NCBI RefSeq assembly: GCF_022014595.1
Contig: NZ_CP091740.1
Coordinates: forward strand, 2,406,200-2,470,199
Source of the DNA: Solitalea lacus
Lineage (GTDB): Bacteria > Bacteroidota > Bacteroidia > Sphingobacteriales > Sphingobacteriaceae
Direction: 5' to 3'
Length of the DNA stretch: 64,000 nt
Position numbers and translations under genes: made by a program. Below the pieces are notes generated by a model. The model searched no databases. It was given only the letters and a program-made list of their open reading frames with translations, and was not told the DNA's origin. Positions 10,701-18,354 of this stretch are shown here, piece by piece. Position 1 is the stretch's first letter. Each line of letters starts with the position of its first letter.

Positions 10701-10815
10701 TCTCATATTGCACCTTATTTCTTCCAAAATACTGTGCATTAGAGGAGTATCCGGTTAATAACAAAATTAATGAGAGGAAACTCATTAATAACTGTTTTGT
10801 AAAGAACCTATGCAT
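7702..10815 (-). CDS. Secreted protein with HExxH peptidase-like domain, PD40 beta-propeller and C-terminal outer-membrane barrel
   Basis: 1037 residues. A signal peptide (about 1-27, SSNAQ) is followed by a domain with HELVH at residues 141-145 and a downstream WMVEGMAEY, the layout of gluzincin-type zinc peptidases. Residues about 290-600 hold TolB/PD40 repeats (repeated SPDG and WSPDGQ/K blocks). The last about 400 residues are rich in alternating aromatic strands and end in FISGGGW, like a BamA/surface-antigen-type outer-membrane barrel. Such three-part proteins recur in Bacteroidota, usually annotated as TolB-like or PD40 proteins, with no established function. Protease activity is an inference from the motif only. 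Confidence 0.85.
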   Translation of the reverse strand: MHRFFTKQLLMSFLSLILLLTGYSSNAQYFGRNKVQYEKFKFKLLKTPHFDIYNYMNNDTVINKFADMSERWYHRHRSVLEHRFDNKNPIMIYNNHSDFSQTTLSDENIGQGTGGVTEGYRGRVFMPFFEANAQTDHVLGHELVHAFQYDILKNADSLSLYNIQNLPLWMVEGMAEYLSLGRKDSHTAMWMRDAVVSKDFPSLKDLTTTNKYFPYRYGQAFWAFVAGVWGDTVVKPLFVNTAKFGYQMAVDSTLGYEERVLSNMWKTRTIENYKPFMQDTIALVGKKLIRQEDLGEMNISPVLSPDGNYVTFFSEKNLFSIDLFLADVRSGRVIRKLSSQAEKLHVDNYNYIQDAGTWSPDGQRYAYIVMIKGKSVLVLVDVRSGRTIEEIKINSLPYFSNPSWSPDGKQMLISAMNNGKSDLFIYNLQTKKVRRLTDDYHSEFHGSWSNNGKYIVFSSDRGSDTDLPKLKFGSNKICIYNLESNTIEVLDFFPGANNFNAQFSNDDKKIFFLSNADGMRNLYEYTIETKEIYKLTKYFTGISGITEDAPAFSVGGKNDLIAYCLFRHGDYNLYKADAADFPRFKVDPQVTDFTASLLPPFDLPKESILSKNLENIKIPYNSSDYLKAPYRPKFSLVTVQQSGVGVGYNSQFGTGVAGGVGFLFGDILDRNQLFAVAQVNGEIYDIGGGVTYLNRAGRVNWGLGLSHTPYLSAYYGEPTYTDDSRTVVEYPFYRQRTFIEELAFYSYYPVSQTLRWELSTSLNHYSYRIDKYSDYYEASTGYPLGSDRQKLDSRALGFTPFNLLNLQGAFVGDNSQFGLTAPVKGERFRFQLGQSIGTYNFTSATADYRKYLYYKPWTIAFRGMYYGRYGSVKDLNFLYPIYIGYDQLVRAYNTNSLYNNFSFNGEGINERQLLGDHMAIANFEVRFPLTGPEKLSKIKSGFLFSDLAFFVDGGLAWRNGYPVQLSWKPEPYVPPIYDQGGNLVSPEKLVYSPIVSSGLTLRVNLFGYAVLEPYVAIPFQRYNPKPYFGLFISGGGW

Positions 10816-10931
10816 GATTGGAGTATAAATATATTTAGTGTAAAAATTAAACTGTGAGTTAAACTTGAATTTGACTTCAGGTAGACCTCACTGTTTAAAC
10901 ATATATACGAAAAAAATAGTTAAGATGAAAC

Positions 10932-13271
10932 TTATAACTCGGTATTTATGCTATCTGGCATTGTTTCATACTCTACATCAGCACTATCTGTGCCAGAGGT
11001 TGTATCCCTCCGAGGGACAGAAGTAGGGCAATAATACTTTGTCTTGATTTTAATAGTAGGTTTAGGAAATTTACCCATAGTTATACCTAAATGAGGGTCG
11101 GAATACACTTTCTCCATAAATTTTCCAAAAATTGGCAAAGCTGTTTTTGAACCTTCTCCGTATGCACTTGACATAAAGTGTATGTTTCTGTCATCACAAC
11201 CAACCCATGTTCCGGTAACCAAATCTTTAGTTACCCCCATATACCAACCATCTGAATAATTGGACGTTGTGCCTGTTTTGCCTCCAATTTCATTTCCATT
11301 TTTAAATAAATCATACTCCCACAATGCTTGAGAGGTACCTCCAGGTTCTTGTATTCCTCCTTGTAGCATATAAATCATTAACCAAGCAGTTTCTTCACTT
11401 AACACACGTTTAGGTTCGGGTTTAAACTCTTTTATCATTTTTCCATCTTTATCATAAATTTTAGTAACCAATAACGGTTTTGAATAAACGCCTTTATTCA
11501 GAAATACACTATAAGCGGATACCATTTCAAAAAGGTTTACATCATTTGAGCCCAGTCCTACCGATGGAACAGATTTAAGAGGACTTTCAATACCGCATTT
11601 ATGGGCATACTTTACAACGTTATCCCAACCCACTTTTTCGGTCAATTGAGCTGTGACTGAGTTACATGATTTACCCATTGCCCAACGCAATGTCATATCA
11701 TAACCTGTAAAATGCCAATCTGCATTTTTAGGTGACCAACTTTTGGGTTCCCCATTTTCAATATAGTTAATGGTTACAGGCTGATCTTTTATTTTATCGC
11801 AAGGTGACATTCCCTTATCAATTGCTGTTAGATATACAAAAGGTTTAAATGTTGAGCCAGCCTGCCGCTTAGATTGGATTACGTGATCAAATTTGAAATA
11901 GTCATTATTAATACCTCCGACCCATGTTTTAATGTGTGATGATGAAGGTTCAACAGTAAGCATACCTACCTGTAATATTTTAGAATAATACTGCACAGAG
12001 TCTATAGTTGAAAAAGTGGTATCTCGTTCACCTTTCCATGTAAACACTTTCATTCGTTTTGGAGAATTCAAAGCAGCATTTATGGAATCGACATTGCCTT
12101 TAAATTTCTTTTGAAGATCTTTATAAAGCGGAAGTCGCTCAATCATAGTTTCTAAATAATTCGGTATTTCATCACCTTCTTCATTTGTCCATGGGTTACG
12201 TTTTTGCCAATAGCCGTAAAATCGACGTTGTATCCATGCCATACGATCAGCTACAGCTTCTTCGGCATATTTTTGCATCCGAGAATCAATTGTTGTATAA
12301 ATTTTCAAACCATCAGCATAAATGTCATATTCGTTTTCCTTAGCCCAATCTTTTAACCAGTTAGCTACTGCAGCTCGTATATAAGAATCCTTTTCTTGCA
12401 GATTATCTTCTTTATATCTAAGATCTAAGATTATTGGCAACTTGGATAAATGGTCGTATTCAGACTTAGATAAATGATGATACTTTTCCATTTGTGAAAG
12501 CACCACATTGCGGCGTTCCGCAGATTTTTCAGGATTTGAAATAGGATTGTAAGTTGACGTTGCTTTAAGCATTCCAATTAACACCGCAGATTCTTCCGTT
12601 GCTAATTGATTAACTTGTTTATTAAAGTATTTATTTGCAGCAACTTTAATTCCGAAAGAATTATTTCCGAAAGGCACTGTGTTAAGGTAAAGTGTCAGGA
12701 TCTCATTTTTAGAATAAACCATTTCGAGTTTAACCGCTGTAATCCATTCTTTAGTTTTATAAATAAGTGTGCGTAAAACTGGAATATGCGTTAACAATCC
12801 AAATGATTTTTGCCTGCGGGTTTGATACAAGTTTTTAGAAAGTTGTTGTGTTATGGTACTAGCTCCCCGCCTATCACCACTTAGAGTGGAAAAGATACTT
12901 GAAAACAACGAACGGATATCAATGCCTGAGTGATTGTAAAAACGAGCATCTTCAGTATCAATTAAAGCATTTTTAAGATTTTCAGGAAGATCTTTATACT
13001 CTACCGGAGTACGGTTTTCTTTATAATACCTGCCAATTAAAACACTATCGGCACTGTAAAGTTCAGACGCAGTGGCAAGAGGTGGATTTTTCAGATCTTT
13101 AAATCCTGGTGAGTAACCGAACAGCCAAAATAAATTTAGGTCAACAGCCAGAAAGAAGACTATTACCGAAACAAAAAGGTAAATTAAAACTCTTAAAAAC
13201 TTATTTTTTGGTAGAAAAGCGTTGATTTTCTTGAAGAAATTTCTGATTGACGAACTAATCTTACTGAACAT
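10932..13271 (-). CDS. Class A penicillin-binding protein (PBP1A-type transglycosylase/transpeptidase)
   Basis: 779 residues. A membrane anchor at about residues 25-50 is followed by a GT51 glycosyltransferase domain (EDARFYNHSGID, then STITQQLSKNLY) and a transpeptidase domain with the three signature motifs STFK, SCN and KTGTT in order. The last 45 residues are a polar tail. It polymerises and cross-links peptidoglycan at the outer face of the inner membrane. It is monocistronic in appearance, with a 116-base gap to the next minus-strand gene. Confidence 0.95.
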   Translation of the reverse strand: MFSKISSSIRNFFKKINAFLPKNKFLRVLIYLFVSVIVFFLAVDLNLFWLFGYSPGFKDLKNPPLATASELYSADSVLIGRYYKENRTPVEYKDLPENLKNALIDTEDARFYNHSGIDIRSLFSSIFSTLSGDRRGASTITQQLSKNLYQTRRQKSFGLLTHIPVLRTLIYKTKEWITAVKLEMVYSKNEILTLYLNTVPFGNNSFGIKVAANKYFNKQVNQLATEESAVLIGMLKATSTYNPISNPEKSAERRNVVLSQMEKYHHLSKSEYDHLSKLPIILDLRYKEDNLQEKDSYIRAAVANWLKDWAKENEYDIYADGLKIYTTIDSRMQKYAEEAVADRMAWIQRRFYGYWQKRNPWTNEEGDEIPNYLETMIERLPLYKDLQKKFKGNVDSINAALNSPKRMKVFTWKGERDTTFSTIDSVQYYSKILQVGMLTVEPSSSHIKTWVGGINNDYFKFDHVIQSKRQAGSTFKPFVYLTAIDKGMSPCDKIKDQPVTINYIENGEPKSWSPKNADWHFTGYDMTLRWAMGKSCNSVTAQLTEKVGWDNVVKYAHKCGIESPLKSVPSVGLGSNDVNLFEMVSAYSVFLNKGVYSKPLLVTKIYDKDGKMIKEFKPEPKRVLSEETAWLMIYMLQGGIQEPGGTSQALWEYDLFKNGNEIGGKTGTTSNYSDGWYMGVTKDLVTGTWVGCDDRNIHFMSSAYGEGSKTALPIFGKFMEKVYSDPHLGITMGKFPKPTIKIKTKYYCPTSVPRRDTTSGTDSADVEYETMPDSINTEL

Positions 13272-13574
13272 CAGATGGTTAAATTTAATTGATTTACATT
13301 ACAAAGTAATGCTTTCTTTTAATTTACAAAAAACAAATTGTGTTTAATAAAATGAACTGTTTTAACGAAAAAACTTGAATTAATTTACTAAAATAAAGCC
13401 TAATTTTTAGAGTTCATTTGTCTCATTTTCGATAACTTCTATACATTGCTAACGGTTTAATCTTTCTTAAATTATTTTGAACAAATACAACATCGTAAAA
13501 CTATTGTAACAGATTTATGTTGATAAAATCTAATCAAAGATTTTCTACGTTTGTCTGGATATAAAACTTAAACA
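13272..13574. other. Intergenic region between PBP gene and msrA
   Basis: An AT-rich divergent intergenic stretch of 303 bases. It holds a candidate msrA promoter near its right end; no ORF or RNA gene was recognised in the rest. The PBP promoter on the other strand was not resolved. Confidence 0.5.
13520..13553 (+). promoter_or_regulatory. Candidate Bacteroidota-type promoter of msrA
   Basis: TTG at 13520-13522, a 23-base spacer, and TACGTTTG at 13546-13553, matching the Bacteroidota -33 TTG / -7 TAnnTTTG pattern. The start codon follows 22 bases downstream of the -7 box. Confidence 0.45.
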
Positions 13575-14261
13575 ATGAAAGATTTAATCATGCAAGCTGG
13601 CGAAAAGAGTTTTTTGAGCCTAATGTTAATTGTGTTTTGTGTTACTGCTTGCGCTCAAAAGCCTGAAGAAAGGAAAATTAAACCGTTACAAGTAAACAAT
13701 GTTTCAAAGCAGATGGGAAATAATAATATAATAGATACAGTCACATTTGGTGCAGGCTGTTTTTGGTGTGTTGAAGCAGTATTTCAACAATTAAAAGGAG
13801 TTAAATCGGTTGAATCAGGATATTCAGGCGGTCAGACGGATAATCCGACTTATAAAGAAATATGCACCGGAGAAACCGGTCATGCCGAAGTTGCCCAAAT
13901 TGTGTATGATCCAAAGGTCATTAGTTTTGGTGAGTTACTTGAAGCTTTTTGGAGCAGTCACGATCCAACTACTCTAAATCGACAAGGTGCCGATCAAGGC
14001 ACACAGTACCGTTCGGTAATTTTTTACCATAATAATGAACAAAAAGAACTTGCAGAACAGTATAAAAAAGAATTGGATGCGTCTGGAGCATTTAAAAATC
14101 CAATTGTTACTGAAATAGCTCCATTTTCTAAATTTTATAAGGCCGAAGCTTACCACCAGAATTATTACAATTTAAACGGGGATGCTCCGTATTGTCAATT
14201 TGTAATTGCCCCTAAATTGGAAAAATTTAAAAGGGTGTTTAAAGATAAGCTGAAAGAGTAA
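13575..14261 (+). CDS. msrA: Peptide methionine sulfoxide reductase MsrA, lipoprotein form
   Basis: 228 residues. An N-terminal hydrophobic segment ends in VTAC (Cys26), a plausible lipobox, so the enzyme is probably exported and anchored to a membrane. The catalytic domain begins near residue 55 with GAGCFWCVEAVF (catalytic Cys62) followed by the typical GYSGG, TGETGHAEVAQ and GTQYRS blocks. A C-terminal Cys in APYCQ may resolve the sulfenic acid. It reduces methionine-S-sulfoxide in proteins. Most MsrA are about 170-210 residues; the extra length here is the leader. Confidence 0.94.
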   Translation: MKDLIMQAGEKSFLSLMLIVFCVTACAQKPEERKIKPLQVNNVSKQMGNNNIIDTVTFGAGCFWCVEAVFQQLKGVKSVESGYSGGQTDNPTYKEICTGETGHAEVAQIVYDPKVISFGELLEAFWSSHDPTTLNRQGADQGTQYRSVIFYHNNEQKELAEQYKKELDASGAFKNPIVTEIAPFSKFYKAEAYHQNYYNLNGDAPYCQFVIAPKLEKFKRVFKDKLKE

Positions 14262-14405
14262 TTAGCTGTTGTAGATAATATTATTCGCTTAATATTGTTA
14301 TGAAAATTCTGCTAATAAGGGAATATAAACTTCTCCATTTAGAATTATATATTATCCAAATTTAAGAAGGTGGAAAAGCAGGGTTTGATTGGGAGTATAT
14401 TCCTT

Positions 14406-14600
14406 TTAATTAATAAGACCTGAAAAATAAAAGAGGTCAACGGTTAAAGTAGCTGAATTTGCAATTGCTGCATTTAAATTGTTAACAAAGTTCTTAGTGG
14501 TTGATTTTTTAAAGTTATAAGCTGTTAAAACAGCAGCTTTATCTTCTTTGCTTTTTGTTATGGTATCATCCCAATCAAATAAAATAGCTGAGCTTACCAA
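14406..14600 (-). CDS. Doubtful small ORF or gene remnant
   Basis: A 64-codon frame from a TTG (14600). The frame is open further upstream to 14675, where it meets the stop codon of the neighbouring membrane-protein gene in the same frame. The residue mix (Asp/Lys/Asn-rich, no internal stop over about 88 codons in AT-rich DNA) looks protein-like, with a hydrophobic stretch just before the start, but there is no ATG and no recognised family. It could be a decayed 3' gene fragment. The surrounding 14262-14405 shows nothing recognisable. Confidence 0.2.
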   Translation of the reverse strand: MVSSAILFDWDDTITKSKEDKAAVLTAYNFKKSTTKNFVNNLNAAIANSATLTVDLFYFSGLIN

Positions 14601-14672
14601 TAATGAAGCAAATAAGTAATTTGGTGTAGATAATGATTTTCTGAAAAAGCAATTAGTTTTGTGTGCAAAAAA

Positions 14673-15326
14673 CTAACTGTTTATTGAAAGGAATTTTTTG
14701 CGTTTAGGCATGAGAAAAATTGCGAACGCAAAAAGAATATTGATTGCGATACTCACTGGGGTATGTAAGCGCACAACACTTAAATAAAAACTATTGCTTG
14801 CCACAAAGCGGAAATTTACAAAGATGGCTATTAGGGTATAGAATAAATTTATGACAATTAATCCTATGGAAATCAATGCCTTGTCGTTTAAAATCAGATC
14901 GCCACTTTCTTTGAATAACAATCTGTTTATATGCTGAATGGAAAGAACAACTAATACAAACGAACTGATTGCCCAAGAGTAGTTATTTAAATTCAAAAAA
15001 CTCTTAATTAAGGATTCTATGGTCCAAATGCATAGTATTAATAAGTTCAATCCGAAAAACAATTTCTGCCTTTTAAAATAAAAATTCCATTTGTTTAATT
15101 GTTGATTAATCAAAATAAAAACCAATAGTATATTTATATTAAGCAAGAAATGGTTATTGATATTAAATTTTCCAAGTATTTGACACAGAATGTCGATTAT
15201 AAAGGAGTATATTATAAAAAAGATGAATGTTTTATCAGACACCTCAACTTTATTAATTTTATATAGCCCTAAGATTAGGGCTATAAACAAGCTAATTGAA
15301 TTGATATCGTTTAGGTCAAATACCAT
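14673..15326 (-). CDS. Seven-helix integral membrane protein of unknown function
   Basis: 217 residues, almost entirely hydrophobic, with about seven predicted transmembrane segments (approx. 9-23, 32-50, 58-75, 88-105, 118-135, 149-172, 187-205) and a short basic C-terminus (KRKKF). No catalytic motif is visible. It follows the 116-residue gene after 14 bases on the same strand, so the two are probably co-transcribed. The layout of a small polar protein plus a seven-helix protein is one I recall from other Bacteroidota genomes, without known function; that recollection needs a database check. Confidence 0.7.
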   Translation of the reverse strand: MVFDLNDINSISLFIALILGLYKINKVEVSDKTFIFFIIYSFIIDILCQILGKFNINNHFLLNINILLVFILINQQLNKWNFYFKRQKLFFGLNLLILCIWTIESLIKSFLNLNNYSWAISSFVLVVLSIQHINRLLFKESGDLILNDKALISIGLIVINLFYTLIAIFVNFRFVASNSFYLSVVRLHTPVSIAINILFAFAIFLMPKRKKFLSINS

Positions 15327-15340
15327 TTTTAGTTATCAAA

Positions 15341-15691
15341 TTAAAACGATGAAAGACCACAATCTGGAGGGCAGATTTTAATCGGTGGATCAATTCCTCC
15401 ATCTTCTTCATCAAAAGCTATTTCACGTTTAGCACTTTGTGGTAATACATCAGCTCCGGCTTCATTATAGCCCACTAAAAATAATTGCACCTGATTTTTC
15501 TCATCTTCTGCAAAATACGCTCTGATACCTTTACACTCAGGGTTACTTAATATTTTTTGTACGGATTCTGAACTGAAATCTATTGAATTTGGCATTTTAA
15601 CGCCGTTAACATGTTTTAATGCATTGTTACGGTAATTGTCCACCATTTTCTTTGCCTGCTCCAGTGAAAGCTTTTTGTTTTGTGTTTTCAT
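15341..15691 (-). CDS. Small hypothetical protein with a C-terminal CPPxC tail
   Basis: 116 residues, no signal peptide. The N-terminal two thirds look like a compact alpha/beta domain (LSLEQAKKMVDNYRNNA; later VQLFLVGYNEAGADVLP). An acidic Gly-rich linker (DEEDGGIDPP) leads to a tail ICPPDCGLSSF with two closely spaced Cys. I do not recognise a characterised family. It is the first gene of a two-gene unit with the seven-helix membrane protein. A TATTTTTG -7-like box (minus strand, 15717-15724) lies 25 bases upstream of the ATG. The tail might be a metal site, a disulfide loop or a modified segment; none is demonstrated. Confidence 0.7.
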   Translation of the reverse strand: MKTQNKKLSLEQAKKMVDNYRNNALKHVNGVKMPNSIDFSSESVQKILSNPECKGIRAYFAEDEKNQVQLFLVGYNEAGADVLPQSAKREIAFDEEDGGIDPPIKICPPDCGLSSF

Positions 15692-15792
15692 TTTTAGTAT
15701 TGATTTTTTGATACAACAAAAATATAAATCAATAATTAACTATTTTTACTTTGATTCAAAATGCGTACAAGTACGGGTTAAATTTGAGTAGT

Positions 15793-15992
15793 TATACGTA
15801 AATATCTGGGTATTTATACTCACGATTTTCTATTGAATAATTTTCAACTTTACGGTATCAAAAACAAGATTCCATTTCAATTAACAAAGAAATAATCTCT
15901 TTATCCCCCTTCTGCCTGAATTTAGCTAGGTAAAAACTAACTAACCACGTTAAAAAAATAAACGCTGAACTTGGCCGTTTCAGCGTTTTTTT
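15793..15992 (+). ncRNA. Candidate small non-coding RNA ending at an orphan terminator
   Basis: The only plus-strand gene upstream of this terminator is msrA, 1.7 kb away, so the terminator suggests a separate short transcript. A TAAATTTG box at 15779-15786 would start it near 15793, giving about 200 nt. A matching -33 element is poorly spaced (TTTG at 15750-15753, 25-base spacer). The first part can fold as GAGTA/TACTC with TAAATA/TATTTA inside. About 200 nt would fit a 6S-like RNA, but I could not build a convincing 6S fold. Confidence 0.3.
15960..15992 (+). terminator. Strong intrinsic terminator without an upstream plus-strand gene
   Basis: A 10-bp stem AAACGCTGAA (15960-15969) / TTCAGCGTTT (15979-15988) with a 9-base loop, followed by a run of T to 15992. 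On the minus strand it is also followed by a T-rich tract, so it could work both ways. Confidence 0.8.
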
Positions 15993-16031
15993 GTTGCTTT
16001 ATGCCTTCATTTTCAAATTCATATAATAAAA

Positions 16032-17030
16032 TTGAATCGATCTATATTCTTCTGGGCATGTGTGCTTTTTTTATTCTTTTTTGAACAGAATATATTCGCT
16101 CAAAAAATTAAGCAGTTTCATTATCAATTAAGCGGCAAAACCGATAATGATTCCTATGCTTTTACTGGAGGTGATCGTTATTATTCAAATGGATTATTCA
16201 TCTCTTTACGCAAAGCAATAAATTCAGAAAACAAAAGCTGGTCGCCAAATACTGCAAAGAAAATTTATGGAATTGAGTTAGGGCATGAAATTTATATGTC
16301 TAATGTTTCGCAACGTGGATATTATCAAGAAGATCTTATTGACAGACCTTATGCGGGTTATATTTATATAAATGGTTTATGGGCAATTCATTATATAAAT
16401 GAATCTTCCTTACAATTTTCAGGTGCAGTAGGTATAATTGGCCCTTCAACCAAAGTAGATCAGCTTCAAAGTTGGACGCATAATGCATTTGGTTATTATC
16501 ATCCAATGGGTTGGGAGCATCAAATCGAAGATTTATGGGGGATTAATCTCAGTATTAATTATCGTAGAATGCTATTAAATAATAAGGCAGGCAAGCGTTT
16601 TTTTGATGCATCTATAATTGGCAAGGGTGATTTAGGAACTTTCTTTTCAGGGGCATCTGCTAGTGGAATTATTCGGCTAGGTAAATTGGAAAAAGCCTTT
16701 AATAGCTGTGTGTTTAATGCCAAACCAACTAATAGCAAGAATGCATCAATTAATGAGCGTGATCATGAATGGGCCTTTTACTTGCAGCCATCCTTTAATT
16801 ACGTTGCATATAATGCAACAATACAAGGCGGTATGTTTTCTACTCAATTTTCGTCTGAAGAAATTGTGAAACCTATTCAGCCTTGGTATTTTGGTCAGCA
16901 AGTAGGTTTTATGTATTCCCAAAATCGTTGGGGAGTAGATTTATCCTACAACTTTAAATCGAAAGAAACAAAGCATGCTGTTAAAACCAATCAATACGGT
17001 TCATTCAAACTACTTTATTTCTTTAATTAA
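16032..17030 (+). CDS. lpxR: LpxR-like lipid A 3'-O-deacylase (DUF2219 family outer-membrane protein)
   Basis: 332 residues from a TTG start; no in-frame ATG lies close upstream. A signal peptide (about 1-24, NIFAQ) precedes the family hallmark DNDSYAFTGGDRYYSNGL. Further blocks GHEIYMS, DRPYAGYIY and the conserved SWTHNAFGYYHPMGWEHQ segment fit DUF2219. LpxR is a 12-stranded barrel that removes the 3'-acyloxyacyl group of lipid A using Asn, Asp, Ser and His residues of these blocks. Its 3' end overlaps the convergent Rieske gene by 4 bases. Confidence 0.88.
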   Translation: MNRSIFFWACVLFLFFFEQNIFAQKIKQFHYQLSGKTDNDSYAFTGGDRYYSNGLFISLRKAINSENKSWSPNTAKKIYGIELGHEIYMSNVSQRGYYQEDLIDRPYAGYIYINGLWAIHYINESSLQFSGAVGIIGPSTKVDQLQSWTHNAFGYYHPMGWEHQIEDLWGINLSINYRRMLLNNKAGKRFFDASIIGKGDLGTFFSGASASGIIRLGKLEKAFNSCVFNAKPTNSKNASINERDHEWAFYLQPSFNYVAYNATIQGGMFSTQFSSEEIVKPIQPWYFGQQVGFMYSQNRWGVDLSYNFKSKETKHAVKTNQYGSFKLLYFFN

Positions 17031-17392
17031 AGTAGTTTAAACCAATTTAGTGGATTGATCATTGACAAAGGAAGTTCAATATAAATCTGGTCGTTAATGC
17101 TTTTCAGATTGTAGGTGCGGACACAATCTCCTTGATCAACTGAACCTCGTCCTGTAATTAAGTCGAAAGTATGCCTATGAACCGGGCAGACTAGCTTATC
17201 ATTTTCAATCCAGCCAGAACTTAAATTTCCTCCGGCATGTGGACAATTGTTTTGAACGCCATAAAATGAATTTCCTTTTTTAATCAGGCAAAATTTGCGT
17301 CCTTGAATTTGGGCAAATCCAACATGATATAAGCCATTTGAATCAGCAGGCCTCCAGGCAACACTATCTAATTTATACCATTTTAAAGCCAT
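17027..17392 (-). CDS. Rieske 2Fe-2S ferredoxin-like protein
   Basis: 121 residues, a single Rieske domain with the two ligand boxes CPHAGG (C-x-H) and CPVHRHTFD (C-x2-H) about 17 residues apart. It lacks any other domain or transmembrane helix, so it resembles NirD-like or stand-alone Rieske ferredoxins that shuttle electrons to oxygenases or reductases. No partner oxygenase is next to it. The stop overlaps that of lpxR tail to tail. Confidence 0.9.
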   Translation of the reverse strand: MALKWYKLDSVAWRPADSNGLYHVGFAQIQGRKFCLIKKGNSFYGVQNNCPHAGGNLSSGWIENDKLVCPVHRHTFDLITGRGSVDQGDCVRTYNLKSINDQIYIELPLSMINPLNWFKLL

Positions 17393-17534
17393 GAAATTTT
17401 TACCATTATAAAATTTTACTTCCGATAAGTTATGGTATTTTTATCAAAAAAAATCGACCCTGAAAGTTACTTTATTAGGATTGAATTTATAGAAAATCAA
17501 ACAATAAACTTATTCAGATACAAATTAAACACTA

Positions 17535-18320
17535 ATGAAAAGCAATCATGAAATTGATTTTCGCATTTATGGCGAAGAATTACAATGTGTAGAAGTTGAG
17601 CTTGATCCACAAGAAACGGTTGTTGCCGAATCAGGAAGTTTTATGATGATGGATCAAGAAATTCAAATGCAAACCATCTTTGGAGATGGTAGTCAGCAAA
17701 ATACAGGTTTTATGGGTAAGCTTTTTTCGGCAGGAAAACGCTTACTAACTGGTGAAAGTTTGTTTATGACTGCCTTTACCAATCAGGGTATAAATAAAAG
17801 GCACGTAACATTTGCTGCACCTTATCCAGGAAGAATTATTCCAATGGATTTGCATCAGTTAGGAGGGAGTTTAATTTGTCAGAAAGATGCTTTTTTATGT
17901 GCTGCAAAAGGCGTTTCAATTGGAATAGAGTTTCAACGTAAGCTAGGGACTGGTTTATTCGGTGGAGAAGGATTCATCATGGAAAAACTGGAAGGTGATG
18001 GATTGGCTTTCGTGCATGCCGGGGGCATGGTGGTAGAAAGAGAGCTCCATCCAGGTGAAGTTTTAAAAGTAGACACAGGATGTATTGTAGCATTTACTAA
18101 TACAGTAGATTATGATATTCAGTTTGTTGGCGGAATTAAAAATTCATTATTTGGAGGTGAAGGGTTGTTTTTTGCCACTCTACGCGGGCCAGGTAAAGTT
18201 TGGATTCAGTCATTGCCAATTTCTCGTCTGGCTGGAAGAATTCTTTCAATGGCAACAGGTCCAAGAAAAGAAGAAGGAAGTATTTTGGGTGGTCTAGGTA
18301 ATTTAATTGACGGTGACTAA
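17535..18320 (+). CDS. AIM24/TIGR00266 family protein
   Basis: 261 residues, beta-rich, with the family pattern [24 protein letters not shown] at the start (quoted in part), later GFLMEK-like [40 protein letters not shown] and a C-terminal [10 protein letters not shown]. These proteins form double-stranded beta-helix oligomers of unknown role, named for yeast AIM24. It slightly overlaps the longest frame of the next gene and is probably co-transcribed with it. Confidence 0.9.
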   Translation: MKSNHEIDFRIYGEELQCVEVELDPQETVVAESGSFMMMDQEIQMQTIFGDGSQQNTGFMGKLFSAGKRLLTGESLFMTAFTNQGINKRHVTFAAPYPGRIIPMDLHQLGGSLICQKDAFLCAAKGVSIGIEFQRKLGTGLFGGEGFIMEKLEGDGLAFVHAGGMVVERELHPGEVLKVDTGCIVAFTNTVDYDIQFVGGIKNSLFGGEGLFFATLRGPGKVWIQSLPISRLAGRILSMATGPRKEEGSILGGLGNLIDGD

Positions 18321-18354
18321 ATCAATTCAATTGGATACTGTACCTACAAACCAA

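Larger units (their letters stand above)
15692..16031. other. 340-base intergenic region with an orphan terminator
   Basis: The region upstream of the 116-residue gene (minus) and of lpxR (plus). It contains a plus-strand -7-like box TAAATTTG (15779-15786), a bulged hairpin at about 15786-15822 and a strong terminator at 15960-15992. No ORF longer than a few codons was seen on the plus strand. Confidence 0.6.
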
